From positions 9,193 through 64,732 of the forward strand of contig JAHDIS010000015.1 of the NCBI GenBank assembly GCA_020630695.1: a stretch of 55,540 nucleotides of DNA. Reading direction: 5' to 3'. The DNA is from Paracoccaceae bacterium. GTDB lineage: Bacteria > Pseudomonadota > Alphaproteobacteria > Rhodobacterales > Rhodobacteraceae. Below are positions 1 through 8,756 of the stretch, in pieces (position 1 is the first letter of the stretch; each line of letters opens with the position of its first letter). Below the pieces are notes generated by a model. It had not been told where the DNA came from. It ran no database searches and was given only the letters and a program-made list of their open reading frames with translations. The position numbers and the translations under genes are program-made.

Positions 1-68
1 TCTGCATAAGCGAGCGACATCTCATCGCTGTGTGGCGGTAGCCAGGGACGTGGGGCAAGCGCAGTCAT
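1..68 (-). CDS. Start of an unidentified gene (partial, runs off left edge)
   Basis: Reading leftward from an ATG at 68 gives 22 codons (MTALAPRPWLPPHSDEMSLA then YA) with no stop before the window ends. A very good Shine-Dalgarno sequence (AGGAGG on the minus strand, about 72-79) precedes the ATG, so the start is well supported. The frame is divergent from the LysR-type gene at 173, the classical arrangement for a LysR target gene. Too little protein is visible to name a family. Confidence 0.6.
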   Translation of the reverse strand, partial: MTALAPRPWLPPHSDEMSLAYA

Positions 69-172
69 AGGGGCCTCCTAGTATGGTGTTCTAGGCTTGA
101 TTGAAAAGGATTGGCAGAAGTCACGCAAACCAGTATTCATGAAATCTACCCTTAGAAAAACTAAAGTTGTCT
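69..172. promoter_or_regulatory. Divergent control region between the left-edge gene and the LysR gene
   Basis: These 104 bp separate two divergent starts. They contain a perfect 8-bp palindrome TTCATGAA at 136-143, about 30 bp before the LysR start, and relatively AT-rich stretches. LysR regulators usually bind between themselves and a divergent target, so this is the expected operator region. The exact operator is not resolved. Confidence 0.35.
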
Positions 173-1057
173 ATGGCTGTTGATCCGCCCCGCCCAAAGC
201 CGCCGCCCTTGACCGCACTCAGGGCGTTCGAAGCCGCCGCGCGTTTGGGTAAGTTTTCCAGCGCCGCAGATGAATTGGCGGTGACCTCGGGGGCCGTATC
301 GCAGCAAGTGCGCATTCTTGAGGACTGGGCGGGTGTAAAGCTGTTTGATCGAAAGGCACAGGGCGTCGTTCTAACCGCATCGGGGGCGCGCATCCTGCCG
401 CTGTTGTCGAACAGCTTTGACACCTTGGGACAGGTCACACAGGTCTTGCAGGATGAAGCGGGGCGTCACATGCGGATTGCGGCGTTGCCAGCGATTGCGC
501 AGCTTTGGTTGGCGCCGCGCTTGCCAGCTTTGCGCCATGCTGTTCCGGGCCGTGAGGTTTCGGTTACGGCACTGGAACAGCCGCCAAACCTGCTCCGCGA
601 ACCATTTAGCTGTGCGTTGTTTCTTTTGCCGAACGGGCAGGGGCTATCGTTGGAAGAGGACATCTTGCTGCCAGTTTGCGCTCCGGCTCTGGCAAGATCA
701 CTCAAACAGCCCGATGATCTTCTGGCGTTGCCATGGTTGATTGACACGTCGTGGGGTGCAGACTGGCAGACTTGGCTTGCCGGGGTGGGGCTGAAAGCAC
801 CGGATCGCCCCAAAGGGCCACAGTTCTCTCTCTATTCCATCGCGGTACAGGAAGCGCTCGCAGGCGTTGGGGTTCTTATGGCGCACAAAGCGCTGGTACA
901 AAGATATCTGGAGACGGGAGAATTGGTCGCGCCTTTTGATTTGCCGGTAAAAACCGGCAAATCACTGGCGTTGCTGACACCAAATGGGCTGACACGTAAA
1001 TCGCGCGATCAATTGGCGGCGCTCTTGACCGATACAGCGATCAAGGATTGGACTTAG
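173..1057 (+). CDS. LysR-family transcriptional regulator, GcvA-like
   Basis: A 294-residue protein, the usual LysR length. Residues about 10-68 form the winged helix-turn-helix ([20 protein letters not shown], then [12 protein letters not shown] and KLFDRK), and the rest fits the substrate-binding effector domain. The proline-rich lead-in followed by [12 protein letters not shown] is typical of the GcvA-like subgroup. I chose ATG at 173; a TTG two codons upstream (167) is possible, and neither has a clear ribosome site. It is divergent from the left-edge gene, its likely target. The effector is unknown. Its stop codon overlaps the end of deoD (1054-1057) tail to tail. Confidence 0.9.
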   Translation: MAVDPPRPKPPPLTALRAFEAAARLGKFSSAADELAVTSGAVSQQVRILEDWAGVKLFDRKAQGVVLTASGARILPLLSNSFDTLGQVTQVLQDEAGRHMRIAALPAIAQLWLAPRLPALRHAVPGREVSVTALEQPPNLLREPFSCALFLLPNGQGLSLEEDILLPVCAPALARSLKQPDDLLALPWLIDTSWGADWQTWLAGVGLKAPDRPKGPQFSLYSIAVQEALAGVGVLMAHKALVQRYLETGELVAPFDLPVKTGKSLALLTPNGLTRKSRDQLAALLTDTAIKDWT

Positions 1058-1761
1058 CTTGGAAATGCGGCTTCGAGCGCAATTTCCACCATTTCGCCAA
1101 AGGACCGTTCCCGGTCTTCCGATGGCAAAGCCTCGTGTGTGACCAGATGATCAGAAACGGTCAAAACTGCCAAAGCCCGAACGCCATAGCGCGCGGCAAG
1201 AATATAAAGCTCCGCCGCCTCCATTTCGACACCCAGAATGCCATGACGCATCATTTGTTCATTCAGATCAGGGCGTTCGTCATAAAAAACGTCTGATGAA
1301 TAAATGCCGCCGACGTGGTGCGTGATACCGCGTGCAGAGGCTGCATCGGCAGCTGACCGCAGAAGGCCATAATCGGCGCAGGGTGCAAAATTGAGTTCCC
1401 GGAAGATGCCGCGCGATGGTGTCGAAAGCGTCGAAGCCGTCATCGCAAGGATTACATCGCGAATCCCGACCATGTCCTGCATACCGCCACATGAGCCAAT
1501 CCGGATCAGTGTTTTGGCACCGTAGTCGCGGATCAACTCATTGGCATAGATCGACAGGCTGGGCATGCCCATGCCGCTTCCGTGGATGGTGACCGGATTC
1601 CCTTTATAGGTTCCGGTAAAGCCCAACATCCCACGCACGCGGTTCACGCACTTTGCGTCGTCGAGAAAGGTATTGGCCGCCCATTCCGCCCGCAGCGGAT
1701 CGCCGGGCATAAGAACTGTTTCTGCGATTTGCCCGGGTTCTGCGCCGATGTGGATTGTCAT
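1054..1761 (-). CDS. deoD: Purine-nucleoside phosphorylase, DeoD type
   Basis: A 235-residue protein matching the hexameric bacterial PNP family, which splits purine (deoxy)ribonucleosides with phosphate into base and (deoxy)ribose-1-phosphate in salvage. Visible family signatures are [21 protein letters not shown] at the N-terminus (two residues over 20 in full; phosphate and nucleoside contacts), [13 protein letters not shown], and EMEAAELY where the Glu binds the ribose. The C-terminal TVSDHL segment carries the catalytic Asp. It starts 1 bp after the stop of the H-NS-like gene, so the two are probably cotranscribed. Its 3' end overlaps the LysR gene by 4 bp. Confidence 0.95.
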   Translation of the reverse strand: MTIHIGAEPGQIAETVLMPGDPLRAEWAANTFLDDAKCVNRVRGMLGFTGTYKGNPVTIHGSGMGMPSLSIYANELIRDYGAKTLIRIGSCGGMQDMVGIRDVILAMTASTLSTPSRGIFRELNFAPCADYGLLRSAADAASARGITHHVGGIYSSDVFYDERPDLNEQMMRHGILGVEMEAAELYILAARYGVRALAVLTVSDHLVTHEALPSEDRERSFGEMVEIALEAAFPS

Positions 1762-1762
1762 T

Positions 1763-2071
1763 TTAAAGTGCGAGGTCCTCTAGTGATTTGCCGGATTTCA
1801 GCGCCTCAACAACCCAATTGGGTTTGCGGCCCCGACCAGTCCAAGTTTGCGATGCATCCGCAGGATTTGCAAACTTTGGTGCGCCCTTGGACCCTTTGAC
1901 TGTTGCACCCATAACCTCATCCAACGAGAAACCAAACTCTTTGGCCGCTTTTTCCGCAGCACGCTTTGCTTCGGCTTTGCGACGGGCGTCTACTGATTTC
2001 AGTGCTTTTTCCGCGTCCTTGATCAGTTTTTGCAGTTCGTCACGCGACAGTGTTTCCAGATCGATATTCAT
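1763..2071 (-). CDS. H-NS/HvrA-family nucleoid-associated regulator
   Basis: A 102-residue protein with the two-part H-NS architecture: a charged helical oligomerisation region (residues about 1-55, rich in Lys/Ala/Glu) and a C-terminal DNA-binding segment with [20 protein letters not shown], the AT-hook-like TWTGRGRKP core of the family. HvrA in Rhodobacter capsulatus modulates photosynthesis and nitrogen-fixation genes; the role here is unknown. ATG at 2071 is preferred over a longer upstream reading because AGGAGA lies just before it. It is followed 1 bp later by deoD. Confidence 0.85.
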   Translation of the reverse strand: MNIDLETLSRDELQKLIKDAEKALKSVDARRKAEAKRAAEKAAKEFGFSLDEVMGATVKGSKGAPKFANPADASQTWTGRGRKPNWVVEALKSGKSLEDLAL

Positions 2072-2280
2072 TTGTCTTCTCCTGCTGAACTCTATTGGTG
2101 TTCGGTGCCTGAGCAAAAAACATCAAGCCATCATTTTGTGAAAAGCGTGATTTAAAAACCGAAACAAAGGAAAATACGCGCAATAAGTGACGCCAATTCG
2201 CGTGAATAAACGCGCTAAGGTTTAACGTCTTATTGATCGGTCAATTTAGGAAAGAGTAGACGATGTCAGGCCAAATGAAA
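2072..2280 (-). promoter_or_regulatory. AT-rich upstream region of the H-NS-like gene
   Basis: About 200 bp without a gene lie between the start of the H-NS-like gene and the ecm terminator. The stretch is clearly AT-richer than its surroundings (for example 2140-2260). That is common upstream of genes for H-NS-like proteins, which often bind AT-rich DNA and repress themselves. No confident -35/-10 pair was found. Confidence 0.3.
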
Positions 2281-2303
2281 ATGGCACCGGAGACCGGTGC
2301 CAT
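2281..2303 (-). terminator. Intrinsic terminator behind ecm
   Basis: A perfect 10-bp stem (ATGGCACCGG, loop AGA, CCGGTGCCAT) begins about 30 bp beyond the ecm stop. On the minus strand it is followed by TTTTCATTT, the expected U-rich tail. It should end the ecm transcript before the H-NS-like gene. Confidence 0.8.
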
Positions 2304-2333
2304 CTGGCTTGCGACATCAATCGGTTGCCGGGC

Positions 2334-4325
2334 TTATTCGGCGGCAACGGCCTTTGGATCGACCAGCGTCACGATGTCTTTCATGATCATGTTCAGCTCA
2401 AAGTCTTTTGGCGTGTAGACTTTGGCAACGCCCATGGCCCGCAGACGGGTGGCGTCTTCTTCGGGAATAATGCCGCCGACAATCAATGGAATATGCCCAA
2501 GGCCCGTTTCACGCATACGGGTTACAACATCCTCGACGAGGGGGATGTGGCTTCCGGAGAGGATGGAAAGCCCGATCACATGCGCGCCGTTTTGCGCGGC
2601 CTCAATAATCTGCTCGGGGGTCAGGCGAATGCCCTCATAGTCGATCTCCATTCCGCAATCGCGGGCCCGGAAAGCAATTTGCTCGGCGCCATTGGAGTGC
2701 CCATCAAGACCCGGCTTGCCGACAAGGAAGCGCAATCGCTTGCCAAGACGATCCGAAACGGCATCCACTGCCGCGCGAATGTCATCGAGTCCTTCAGTCT
2801 TGTTGCTTGGCGAAGACGAAACGCCCGTTGGTGCGCGGTACTCACCGTGAATGGCGCGCATTTCGCCCGCCCACTCTCCGGTGGTCACGCCGGCCTTGGC
2901 GCAGGCAATTGACGCGGGCATGACATTTTCGCCCGCTTTCGCTGCGGCGCGCAATGCTTCGAGTGCCGATTTTACGGCCTCTGCGTCGCGTTCGGATTTC
3001 CATTCGTTCAGGCGCAGGATTTGTTCCTGCTCGACCGCGGGATCGACAACCATGATGCCACCGTCTTCACCGACCAGCGGGCTCTGCTCACCTTCAGTCC
3101 AGCGGTTAACGCCGACCACGACCGTTTCATTGCGTTCGATGCGGCCAAGGCGTTCCGCGTTGGATTCAACAAGGCGGCCCTTCATGTATTCGATCGACCC
3201 GATCGCGCCGCCCATGGAGCCGATGTTGGCCAATTCAGCGCGTGCGCCATCCTTTAGCGCTTCGACTTTGCGATCCACGGCGGGGTTGCCATCAAAGAGG
3301 TCTTCGTATTCCAGCAGATCGGTTTCATAAGCCAGGATCTGTTGCATGCGCATGGACCATTGCTGATCCCATGGGCGGGGCAGGCCCAGTGCTTCGTTCC
3401 AGGCAGGAAGCTGTACAGCACGGGCGCGCGCTCGTTTGGACAAGGTCACAGCCAGCATTTCGATCAGGATGCGGTAGACGTTGTTTTCCGGTTGCTGTTC
3501 GGTCAGGCCAAGCGAGTTCACCTGAACACCATAGCGGAAACGGCGGAATTTCGGGTTTTCGACGCCGTAACGCTCTTGCAGGATTTCATCCCACAGATCG
3601 ACAAAGGCACGCATCTTGCACATTTCGGTGACGAAACGGATGCCCGCATTCACAAAGAAAGAGATACGTCCGCACAGCGCCGGGAAATCTTCTGGATCGA
3701 CACGTGGCTGGAGTTCATCCAGCACGGCACAGGCCGTGGCCAAGGCAAAGGCAAGTTCTTGTTCGGGCGTCGCGCCGGCTTCTTGCAGGTGATAGGAACA
3801 CACGTTCATCGGGTTCCACTTTGGAACGTGTTTGTAGCAGTATTCGGCCACGTCGCCGATCATCTTGAGCGATGGTTTCGGTGGGCAAATATAGGTGCCG
3901 CGCGACAGGTATTCCTTGATAAGGTCGTTTTGCACCGTGCCCTGAAGTTTGGACACGTCCGCGCCCTGTTCCTCGGCCACGGCGATGTACAGTGACAGCA
4001 ACCACGGCGCGGTCGCATTGATCGTCATGGACGTGTTCATCTGTTCGAGCGGAATCTGATCGAACAGCGTGCGCATGTCGCCCAGATGGCAGACCGGAAC
4101 GCCCACCTTGCCGACTTCGCCGCGTGCCAGAATATGGTCGCTGTCATAGCCCGTTTGCGTGGGCAGATCGAAGGCCACCGAAAGACCGGTTTGGCCCTTG
4201 GCGAGGTTGCCACGATACAGCGCATTCGAAGCTTTGGCCGTGCTGTGCCCGGCATATGTCCGGATCAGCCATGGGCGATCCTTGGCAGGGGTTTCGGCTG
4301 TCTGGGCGGCTTTCTGTTCGGTCAT
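2334..4325 (-). CDS. ecm: Ethylmalonyl-CoA mutase (B12-dependent, MeaA/Ecm type)
   Basis: A 663-residue adenosylcobalamin-dependent acyl-CoA mutase. It begins with a TIM-barrel substrate domain (RTYAGHSTAKASNALYR, then SVAFDLPTQTGYDSDH, and MNTSMTINATAPW), and ends with a cobalamin-binding domain. The B12 motif is complete: GLDGHSNG with the cobalt-ligand His near residue 543, LSILSGSH and VGGIIP. Its N-terminus matches Ecm/MeaA more than methylmalonyl-CoA mutase. The enzyme converts ethylmalonyl-CoA to methylsuccinyl-CoA in the ethylmalonyl-CoA pathway, which lets isocitrate-lyase-negative Rhodobacteraceae grow on C2 units. GGAGA precedes the ATG. The crotonyl-CoA carboxylase/reductase gene is not next to it here. 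Confidence 0.94.
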   Translation of the reverse strand: MTEQKAAQTAETPAKDRPWLIRTYAGHSTAKASNALYRGNLAKGQTGLSVAFDLPTQTGYDSDHILARGEVGKVGVPVCHLGDMRTLFDQIPLEQMNTSMTINATAPWLLSLYIAVAEEQGADVSKLQGTVQNDLIKEYLSRGTYICPPKPSLKMIGDVAEYCYKHVPKWNPMNVCSYHLQEAGATPEQELAFALATACAVLDELQPRVDPEDFPALCGRISFFVNAGIRFVTEMCKMRAFVDLWDEILQERYGVENPKFRRFRYGVQVNSLGLTEQQPENNVYRILIEMLAVTLSKRARARAVQLPAWNEALGLPRPWDQQWSMRMQQILAYETDLLEYEDLFDGNPAVDRKVEALKDGARAELANIGSMGGAIGSIEYMKGRLVESNAERLGRIERNETVVVGVNRWTEGEQSPLVGEDGGIMVVDPAVEQEQILRLNEWKSERDAEAVKSALEALRAAAKAGENVMPASIACAKAGVTTGEWAGEMRAIHGEYRAPTGVSSSPSNKTEGLDDIRAAVDAVSDRLGKRLRFLVGKPGLDGHSNGAEQIAFRARDCGMEIDYEGIRLTPEQIIEAAQNGAHVIGLSILSGSHIPLVEDVVTRMRETGLGHIPLIVGGIIPEEDATRLRAMGVAKVYTPKDFELNMIMKDIVTLVDPKAVAAE

Positions 4326-4355
4326 GAAGGTCTCCGTCCACGAGAATCATTGGGT

Positions 4356-4370
4356 CGCAATCATGTTGCG
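4356..4370. promoter_or_regulatory. Inverted repeat CGCAA-N5-TTGCG upstream of ecm
   Basis: A perfect inverted repeat with 5-bp arms lies 30 bp upstream of the ecm start. A third TTGCG half-site follows at 4384-4388. It sits in the 230-bp divergent region shared with the acyltransferase gene, a place where an operator would be expected. The regulator is unknown, and a short palindrome like this can occur by chance. Confidence 0.35.
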
Positions 4371-4555
4371 TTGTGGCGAGTTATTGCGAAATATTATGTC
4401 GCTGTCAATTCGCCGCGCTGCAGCGTGAGCAGGTGCAGCATAAACGCAACCCTGTTTTCATGACAGTGTTTTGCGTGCGCGGATCGTCACGTCATGGCAA
4501 CAGACTATACAGACGAACCCTTGCAGTGGGTCACTTGGTCGTTCACGGTGGCCAG

Positions 4556-5896
4556 ATGACCGCACCTGTGACGCTTCCTCTATGGTTTTTTGTACTGATC
4601 GTGCTTTTCGCGGCGGTCACTTTTGCCTCTCATTTTCTGTTTCCCTCTGTGCGCTGGTTTTTCCGGCGGCGCATGCAAAAGGCCGTGGACCGGCTGAACG
4701 AACGGCTTGATCGTCCGATTGAACCCTTTCGTCTGCTGCGCCGCTACGATCTGATTCAGCGTATTCTGTATGATCCTGAGGTCACGCAGGCGATTGTGGA
4801 TCACGCCAAGAAAGAGGGCATTCGAGAGGACGTCGCCTTTCAGCGGGCGCAGCGCTATGCCAAGGAAATCGTTCCCAGCTTTTCGGCATTTGCCTATTTC
4901 GGCTGGGGTGTTCGACTGGCGCGCTGGTTGTCCAATGCGCTTTACCGGGTTCGGCTGGCGCATCACGACGAAGAGGCTCTGTCCAAGGTCGATCGTGATG
5001 CAACCGTGGTCTTTGTAATGAACCACAGGTCCAATATGGACTACGTGCTGGTCACTCATCTGGCTGCGGATCGTTCGGCCTTGTCTTATGCTGTGGGCGA
5101 ATGGGCACAGGTATGGCCGCTGTCTGGACTGATCCGAATGATGGGAGCCTACTTCATTCGCAGAAAATCGCGCAACGCCCTCTATCGCATGGTGCTGAGG
5201 CGCTATGTGCAGATGTCGACGGCGGGCGGTGTCACGCAGGCCATTTTCCCCGAAGGTGGTCTAAGCCTGAATGGTGCTGTGCAGCCGCCGAAAATGGGTC
5301 TGCTGACCTACATGGTCGATGGGCTGGATTTGTCTGAACGCGACGTGGTGTTCGTACCCGTGGCCCTGAACTACGATCGCGTTCTCGAAGACCGGGTTCT
5401 GATAGCCGCTGACAAGAAGGGCGGCCGCCGGTTTGACGCGAAGATCAGCCATGTCGCCAAGGCAATCATTCGGCAGCTGTGGCTGCGTGTGACAGGCCGG
5501 TTTCACCGGTTCGGATATGCAGCCGTCAGTTTTGGCGCGCCGGTTTCCCTGAGGGACGCGCCCGAACTGGCCGAAGACTCGGAGGCTTTGGCGGAACGTT
5601 TGATCGCGCGCATTTCGGCTTTGATTCCAGTGCTGCCAGTCCCATTGATCGCACGTCTTCTGTTGAACGGCGCTGAAACGCGTGCGGACCTCGAAATTGC
5701 CTTTTCGGAATTTGCGGAAAAGCTACAGGGCGTTCATATGCATGTCCCGCGCGACAACCGGGACTACGCTGTCGAGGTCGGATTGCGCGCGCTGCTGGAA
5801 CGGGGCCTGATCACAGAAGACAACGGCAAAATGCGGGTCGTCGAAACGGATGTTCTGCAGTTTTATGCCAATTCCATTGAGCAGGTTCAGACCTGA
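4556..5896 (+). CDS. PlsB-like glycerolipid acyltransferase, membrane-associated
   Basis: A 446-residue protein with an N-terminal membrane helix (LWFFVLIVLFAAVTFASHFL) followed by an acyltransferase domain. The catalytic HX4D motif is HRSNMD (His about 157, Asp about 162), and the glycerol-phosphate-binding motif is FPEGG near residue 231. The family acylates glycerol-3-phosphate or lysophosphatidate at the inner membrane. Size and motif order resemble PlsB-type enzymes more than short PlsC. The frame is open upstream to 4373, but the ATG at 4556 gives a sensible membrane start. It is divergent from ecm. The exact acceptor cannot be told from sequence. Confidence 0.82.
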   Translation: MTAPVTLPLWFFVLIVLFAAVTFASHFLFPSVRWFFRRRMQKAVDRLNERLDRPIEPFRLLRRYDLIQRILYDPEVTQAIVDHAKKEGIREDVAFQRAQRYAKEIVPSFSAFAYFGWGVRLARWLSNALYRVRLAHHDEEALSKVDRDATVVFVMNHRSNMDYVLVTHLAADRSALSYAVGEWAQVWPLSGLIRMMGAYFIRRKSRNALYRMVLRRYVQMSTAGGVTQAIFPEGGLSLNGAVQPPKMGLLTYMVDGLDLSERDVVFVPVALNYDRVLEDRVLIAADKKGGRRFDAKISHVAKAIIRQLWLRVTGRFHRFGYAAVSFGAPVSLRDAPELAEDSEALAERLIARISALIPVLPVPLIARLLLNGAETRADLEIAFSEFAEKLQGVHMHVPRDNRDYAVEVGLRALLERGLITEDNGKMRVVETDVLQFYANSIEQVQT

Positions 5897-5904
5897 CCGA
5901 TGCG

Positions 5905-6654
5905 TCAGCTTTCGGGTTCGACAACAGCCACGATCGGGCCCATCTGGCGGCCCCGATCGTCGCGCCCCAGACGAGGCGCAAAGAGTCTTGATACGTTGCC
6001 ATCCAGAAAAAGCGCATTGGGAAGTTTCAGGACATCCCGGAAGAACTTGGCGAATTCGTAGAACGTGACAGCGTTGTCCGAAATCGCAAAGACCGCCCGG
6101 CGCCCATCGATCGACGTGCCCACCGCGTTGCGAATATGGCGCGACGTGCTGTCAGGCAGAAATCGGGGATGCAGCGCGCCGTCGATCACAAGCATCGGGC
6201 CGGATTGCGTTGCATGTGTGCAATCCGGTCGAGACGCCAGATAATCGCGCGTCTCGATAACGTCTGCACGTCTGTCCCGAATGCAAAAGATACCATTGGG
6301 CAGCAGCCCGAAATTGCCTGGACCGGCATTTGGGATCACACGCATCTGTTCGGCACCGTCTTCGACATAATGTCCGACCGGTGCCCGATCCGGGTGATAC
6401 ATGCCGGCATTCATCGCAAAGGCCAGTTTCTTGTCAAAGGCGCCAAGCATCGTTTCAAGTTCGGAAAAGTGGCCGTACACGATACCGGTTGGGTCAGCCC
6501 GGAAAAGGCGCAGTTCCTCGGTCGCCGGGTTGACCTCGCACACAGCATAGCTGTTGCCACTGTGTTCCAGCGTTTCGCATTCGACAGCCTTTGCAGCCTG
6601 TGGGCTGAGCCAAAGAACGCCGCAGAGCGCAAGGCTGATGGCCGCGCAGCGCAA
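5905..6654 (-). CDS. Exported DUF2233 phosphodiester-glycosidase-family protein
   Basis: A DUF2233 (NAGPA-like phosphodiester glycosidase) protein with typical segments FAMNAGMYHPD, GPGNFGLLPNGIF, ATQSGPMLVIDG, RNAVG and ALFLDGNVSRL. I prefer a TTG start at 6654: it gives a clean signal peptide (RCAAISLALCGVLWL... cleaved after AKA), lies 4 bp after the rbfA stop, and has GGAGAG about 10 nt upstream inside rbfA. An ATG at 6726 would add 24 residues that do not look like a signal peptide and would overlap rbfA by 68 bp. It is the second gene of an rbfA transcript, and convergent with the acyltransferase gene. The envelope substrate is unknown. Confidence 0.8.
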   Translation of the reverse strand: MRCAAISLALCGVLWLSPQAAKAVECETLEHSGNSYAVCEVNPATEELRLFRADPTGIVYGHFSELETMLGAFDKKLAFAMNAGMYHPDRAPVGHYVEDGAEQMRVIPNAGPGNFGLLPNGIFCIRDRRADVIETRDYLASRPDCTHATQSGPMLVIDGALHPRFLPDSTSRHIRNAVGTSIDGRRAVFAISDNAVTFYEFAKFFRDVLKLPNALFLDGNVSRLFAPRLGRDDRGRQMGPIVAVVEPES

Positions 6655-6658
6655 GAGG

Positions 6659-7054
6659 CTAGCTCTCCAGATCGCGGCGCACCGCGTCCTGACTGAGCAA
6701 CCGCCGCGTTTCATCCATGCGGTCAAATGTTTCGTCGAGACGGAACCGAAGCTGCGGCGTGTGCTTAAGGGTCAAACCGCGCGAAATCGCGCGGCGCATT
6801 TCTCCGCGATTCCGGTGCAACAGGTCGAACATGTCCTCCTGCCCTTTGCCGCCCAGCGGGACCAGATAGACCGTCGCGATCTGCAAATCCGGGGAAACCG
6901 TGACTTCGCTGACCGTCAGATTCAATCTGTTCAGATCGGGATCGTGGATATCGCCACGCATCAGTGTTTCCGACAACTGCCTGCGGATAAGCTCGCCTAC
7001 GCGGAGCTGCCTTTGACCGGGGCCGCGCCCCTCTTTTGAGTGTTTGCCTGCCAT
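6659..7054 (-). CDS. rbfA: 30S ribosome-binding factor A
   Basis: A 131-residue KH-fold ribosome maturation factor needed for late 30S assembly and 16S 5'-end processing, especially in the cold. Family features seen are RVGELIRRQLSETLMRGDI, the beta strand TVSEVTVSPDLQIATVYLVP and the C-terminal TPQLRFRLDETFDR. The ATG at 7054 (MAGKHSKEG) is the standard start; an upstream ATG at 7126 would add non-conserved residues. It is divergent from dapB, 86 bp away, and followed by the DUF2233 gene. Confidence 0.93.
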   Translation of the reverse strand: MAGKHSKEGRGPGQRQLRVGELIRRQLSETLMRGDIHDPDLNRLNLTVSEVTVSPDLQIATVYLVPLGGKGQEDMFDLLHRNRGEMRRAISRGLTLKHTPQLRFRLDETFDRMDETRRLLSQDAVRRDLES

Positions 7055-7140
7055 GGCCCAGATGTACGCATATCGCAGGGCTTTGCCAAGCGGCGCAACG
7101 CAGGTTATGCAAGCGCGAATAAGCAAGGGAGTGCCGAGAC

Positions 7141-7959
7141 ATGAGCGATCTGCCGGGTGTGGTGGTTACAGGCGTATCAGGCCGTATGGGTCAGATGCTG
7201 GTGCGTGAGATTCTGGCGCATGACGGCATGCGGTTGGTCGGCGCTCTTGAACGGGCCGGACACGATTGGGTCGGGCGCGATCTGGGGCAATGTATGGGCG
7301 GCGTGGATCTGGGTGTTGTGGTCGAGGACGACCCACTCGAAGCTTTTGCGCGCGCGCAGGCAGTGATTGATTTCACCGCACCGGCCGCAACGGTGGCCTT
7401 TTCCGAACTGGCGGCACAGGCTCGCGCGGTTCACGTGATTGGAACCACTGGGCTGTCGGACGATGACATTGCGGCCATCGACCGTGCAGCGCGCCACGCG
7501 GTGATTGTCCGGGCAGGTAATATGTCTCTGGGCGTTAATCTTCTGACGCAGGTCACGAAACAGGTTGCGGCCGCTTTGGACGAAGATTGGGATATCGAGA
7601 TCATTGAGGCCCATCATCATCACAAGGTGGATGCGCCCTCCGGTACGGCGCTCATGCTAGGCGAAGCTGCTGCCGAAGGGCGCGGCGTCGCGCTGGGTGA
7701 TGTGTCTGACCGGGGCCGGGACGGGATCACTGGCGCGCGTAAACGTGGTGATATCGGCTTTCATGCAGTGCGCGGTGGCGACATTGTAGGTGAGCATGAG
7801 GTGCTGTTTGCCGCTGCTGGGGAGCGCATCGCCATCAAGCATATCGCCTCTGATCGGGCATTGTTCGCCCGCGGTGCATTGAAGGCCGCGCTGTGGGGCC
7901 AGGACAAAGGCCCCGGCGCCTATGACATGCTGGACGTTTTGGGCCTCAAGGCGACCTGA
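7141..7959 (+). CDS. dapB: 4-hydroxy-tetrahydrodipicolinate reductase
   Basis: A 272-residue enzyme that reduces hydroxy-tetrahydrodipicolinate with NAD(P)H on the diaminopimelate/lysine pathway. The N-terminal Rossmann motif is [18 protein letters not shown] and GTTGLS follow, and the catalytic loop is [15 protein letters not shown] containing the acid His and Lys. The length is normal. It pairs functionally with dapA at 17632-18507, on the other strand and 10 kb away. Confidence 0.97.
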   Translation: MSDLPGVVVTGVSGRMGQMLVREILAHDGMRLVGALERAGHDWVGRDLGQCMGGVDLGVVVEDDPLEAFARAQAVIDFTAPAATVAFSELAAQARAVHVIGTTGLSDDDIAAIDRAARHAVIVRAGNMSLGVNLLTQVTKQVAAALDEDWDIEIIEAHHHHKVDAPSGTALMLGEAAAEGRGVALGDVSDRGRDGITGARKRGDIGFHAVRGGDIVGEHEVLFAAAGERIAIKHIASDRALFARGALKAALWGQDKGPGAYDMLDVLGLKAT

Positions 7960-8074
7960 CCCTCACGACCAGCGGAAAGTCGCACAGCGCACAGTTCGGG
8001 CTGATCTTTGTTTGATCTAAATTTTTCCGCCCTACGTATCTTTTCACGACAAACATGCATGCCGTGGGGTGACG

Positions 8075-8437
8075 ATGATGCGCGGAACAATTTCAGTTGC
8101 TGGGGTCCTGCTGGGGCTGGTTTTGGCCGGCCCCGCCGTTGCTGAATTTTCCAAGGTGTCGGATCGCGCGTCTTTTGTTCAACTGGTACAGGGCAAAACG
8201 TTGACTCGCCCTCTGGTCAAACTGCGGGTTGCCCCGGATGGCAGCATTAGCGGCAAAGGGGCACGCTGGGACGTGACGGGCAACTGGCGTTGGCAAAACG
8301 GTTACTTCTGCCGGGACTTGAATTGGGGCGGCGATGAACTTGGTTACAATTGTCAGGAAGTGCGGGCAAACGGCAATCGCATCAGGTTCACATCGGATCA
8401 GGGCAATGGCGACTCGGCTGATTTCAAGCTTAGATAA
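8075..8437 (+). CDS. Small exported protein of unknown function
   Basis: A 120-residue protein with a clear signal peptide (MMRGTISVAGVLLGLVLAGP, cleaved after AVA) and a compact, tryptophan-rich mature part (WDVTGNWRWQNGYFCRD...) with two cysteines that could form a disulphide (FCRD and YNCQ). I chose ATG at 8075 because GGGGTGA lies just before it; GTG 8069 is also open. Relatives in this family are often mislabelled dihydrodipicolinate reductase because they follow dapB. It has no reductase features. Periplasmic; function unknown. Confidence 0.8.
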   Translation: MMRGTISVAGVLLGLVLAGPAVAEFSKVSDRASFVQLVQGKTLTRPLVKLRVAPDGSISGKGARWDVTGNWRWQNGYFCRDLNWGGDELGYNCQEVRANGNRIRFTSDQGNGDSADFKLR

Positions 8438-8455
8438 GTTTACCCGAAAAGCGCC

Positions 8456-8656
8456 TCAGAAATCGATCGCGATGCCCTTCTTTTCCCAATCACCATAGCG
8501 GACAGGCTCTGGCCCATCGCGCCCGCCCAGCTCTTTGGGGGCAGGGTTTGTTTCGGATTCAGCCTCCAGCTTTGCACGCCGTTCTGCCGCCTCGGCAAGG
8601 GCGCGTTGTGCTGCTGGGGGCAATTCACGGTTCGGGTCTTGTGTATCGTTGTCCAT
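8456..8656 (-). CDS. DUF1674 / SDHAF4-like succinate dehydrogenase assembly factor
   Basis: A 66-residue protein ending in the family's strongly conserved block KELGGRDGPEPVRYGDWEKK followed by GIAIDF. DUF1674 proteins are the bacterial counterparts of mitochondrial SDHAF4, which binds flavinylated SdhA and helps complex II assembly. The N-terminal half is low-complexity and charged. It is divergent from rsmB (starts 101 bp apart), and no sdh genes are in view. Confidence 0.88.
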   Translation of the reverse strand: MDNDTQDPNRELPPAAQRALAEAAERRAKLEAESETNPAPKELGGRDGPEPVRYGDWEKKGIAIDF

Positions 8657-8756
8657 CGCGGCTTTCCTAAGCTCTGTCCCGCTGATATACGCCGCTGCGC
8701 TGTTTGAGCAAGCTTTTGCCGCGCGCCCTCTGGGGCCATCAACTTCTGGAGCCTAC

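Noticed and set aside
2232-2245. TTGA-N4-TCAA-like palindrome resembling an FNR site
   Set aside because: FNR/FnrL sites need TTGAT-N4-ATCAA (six bases between TTGA and TCAA); the spacing here is two bases short.
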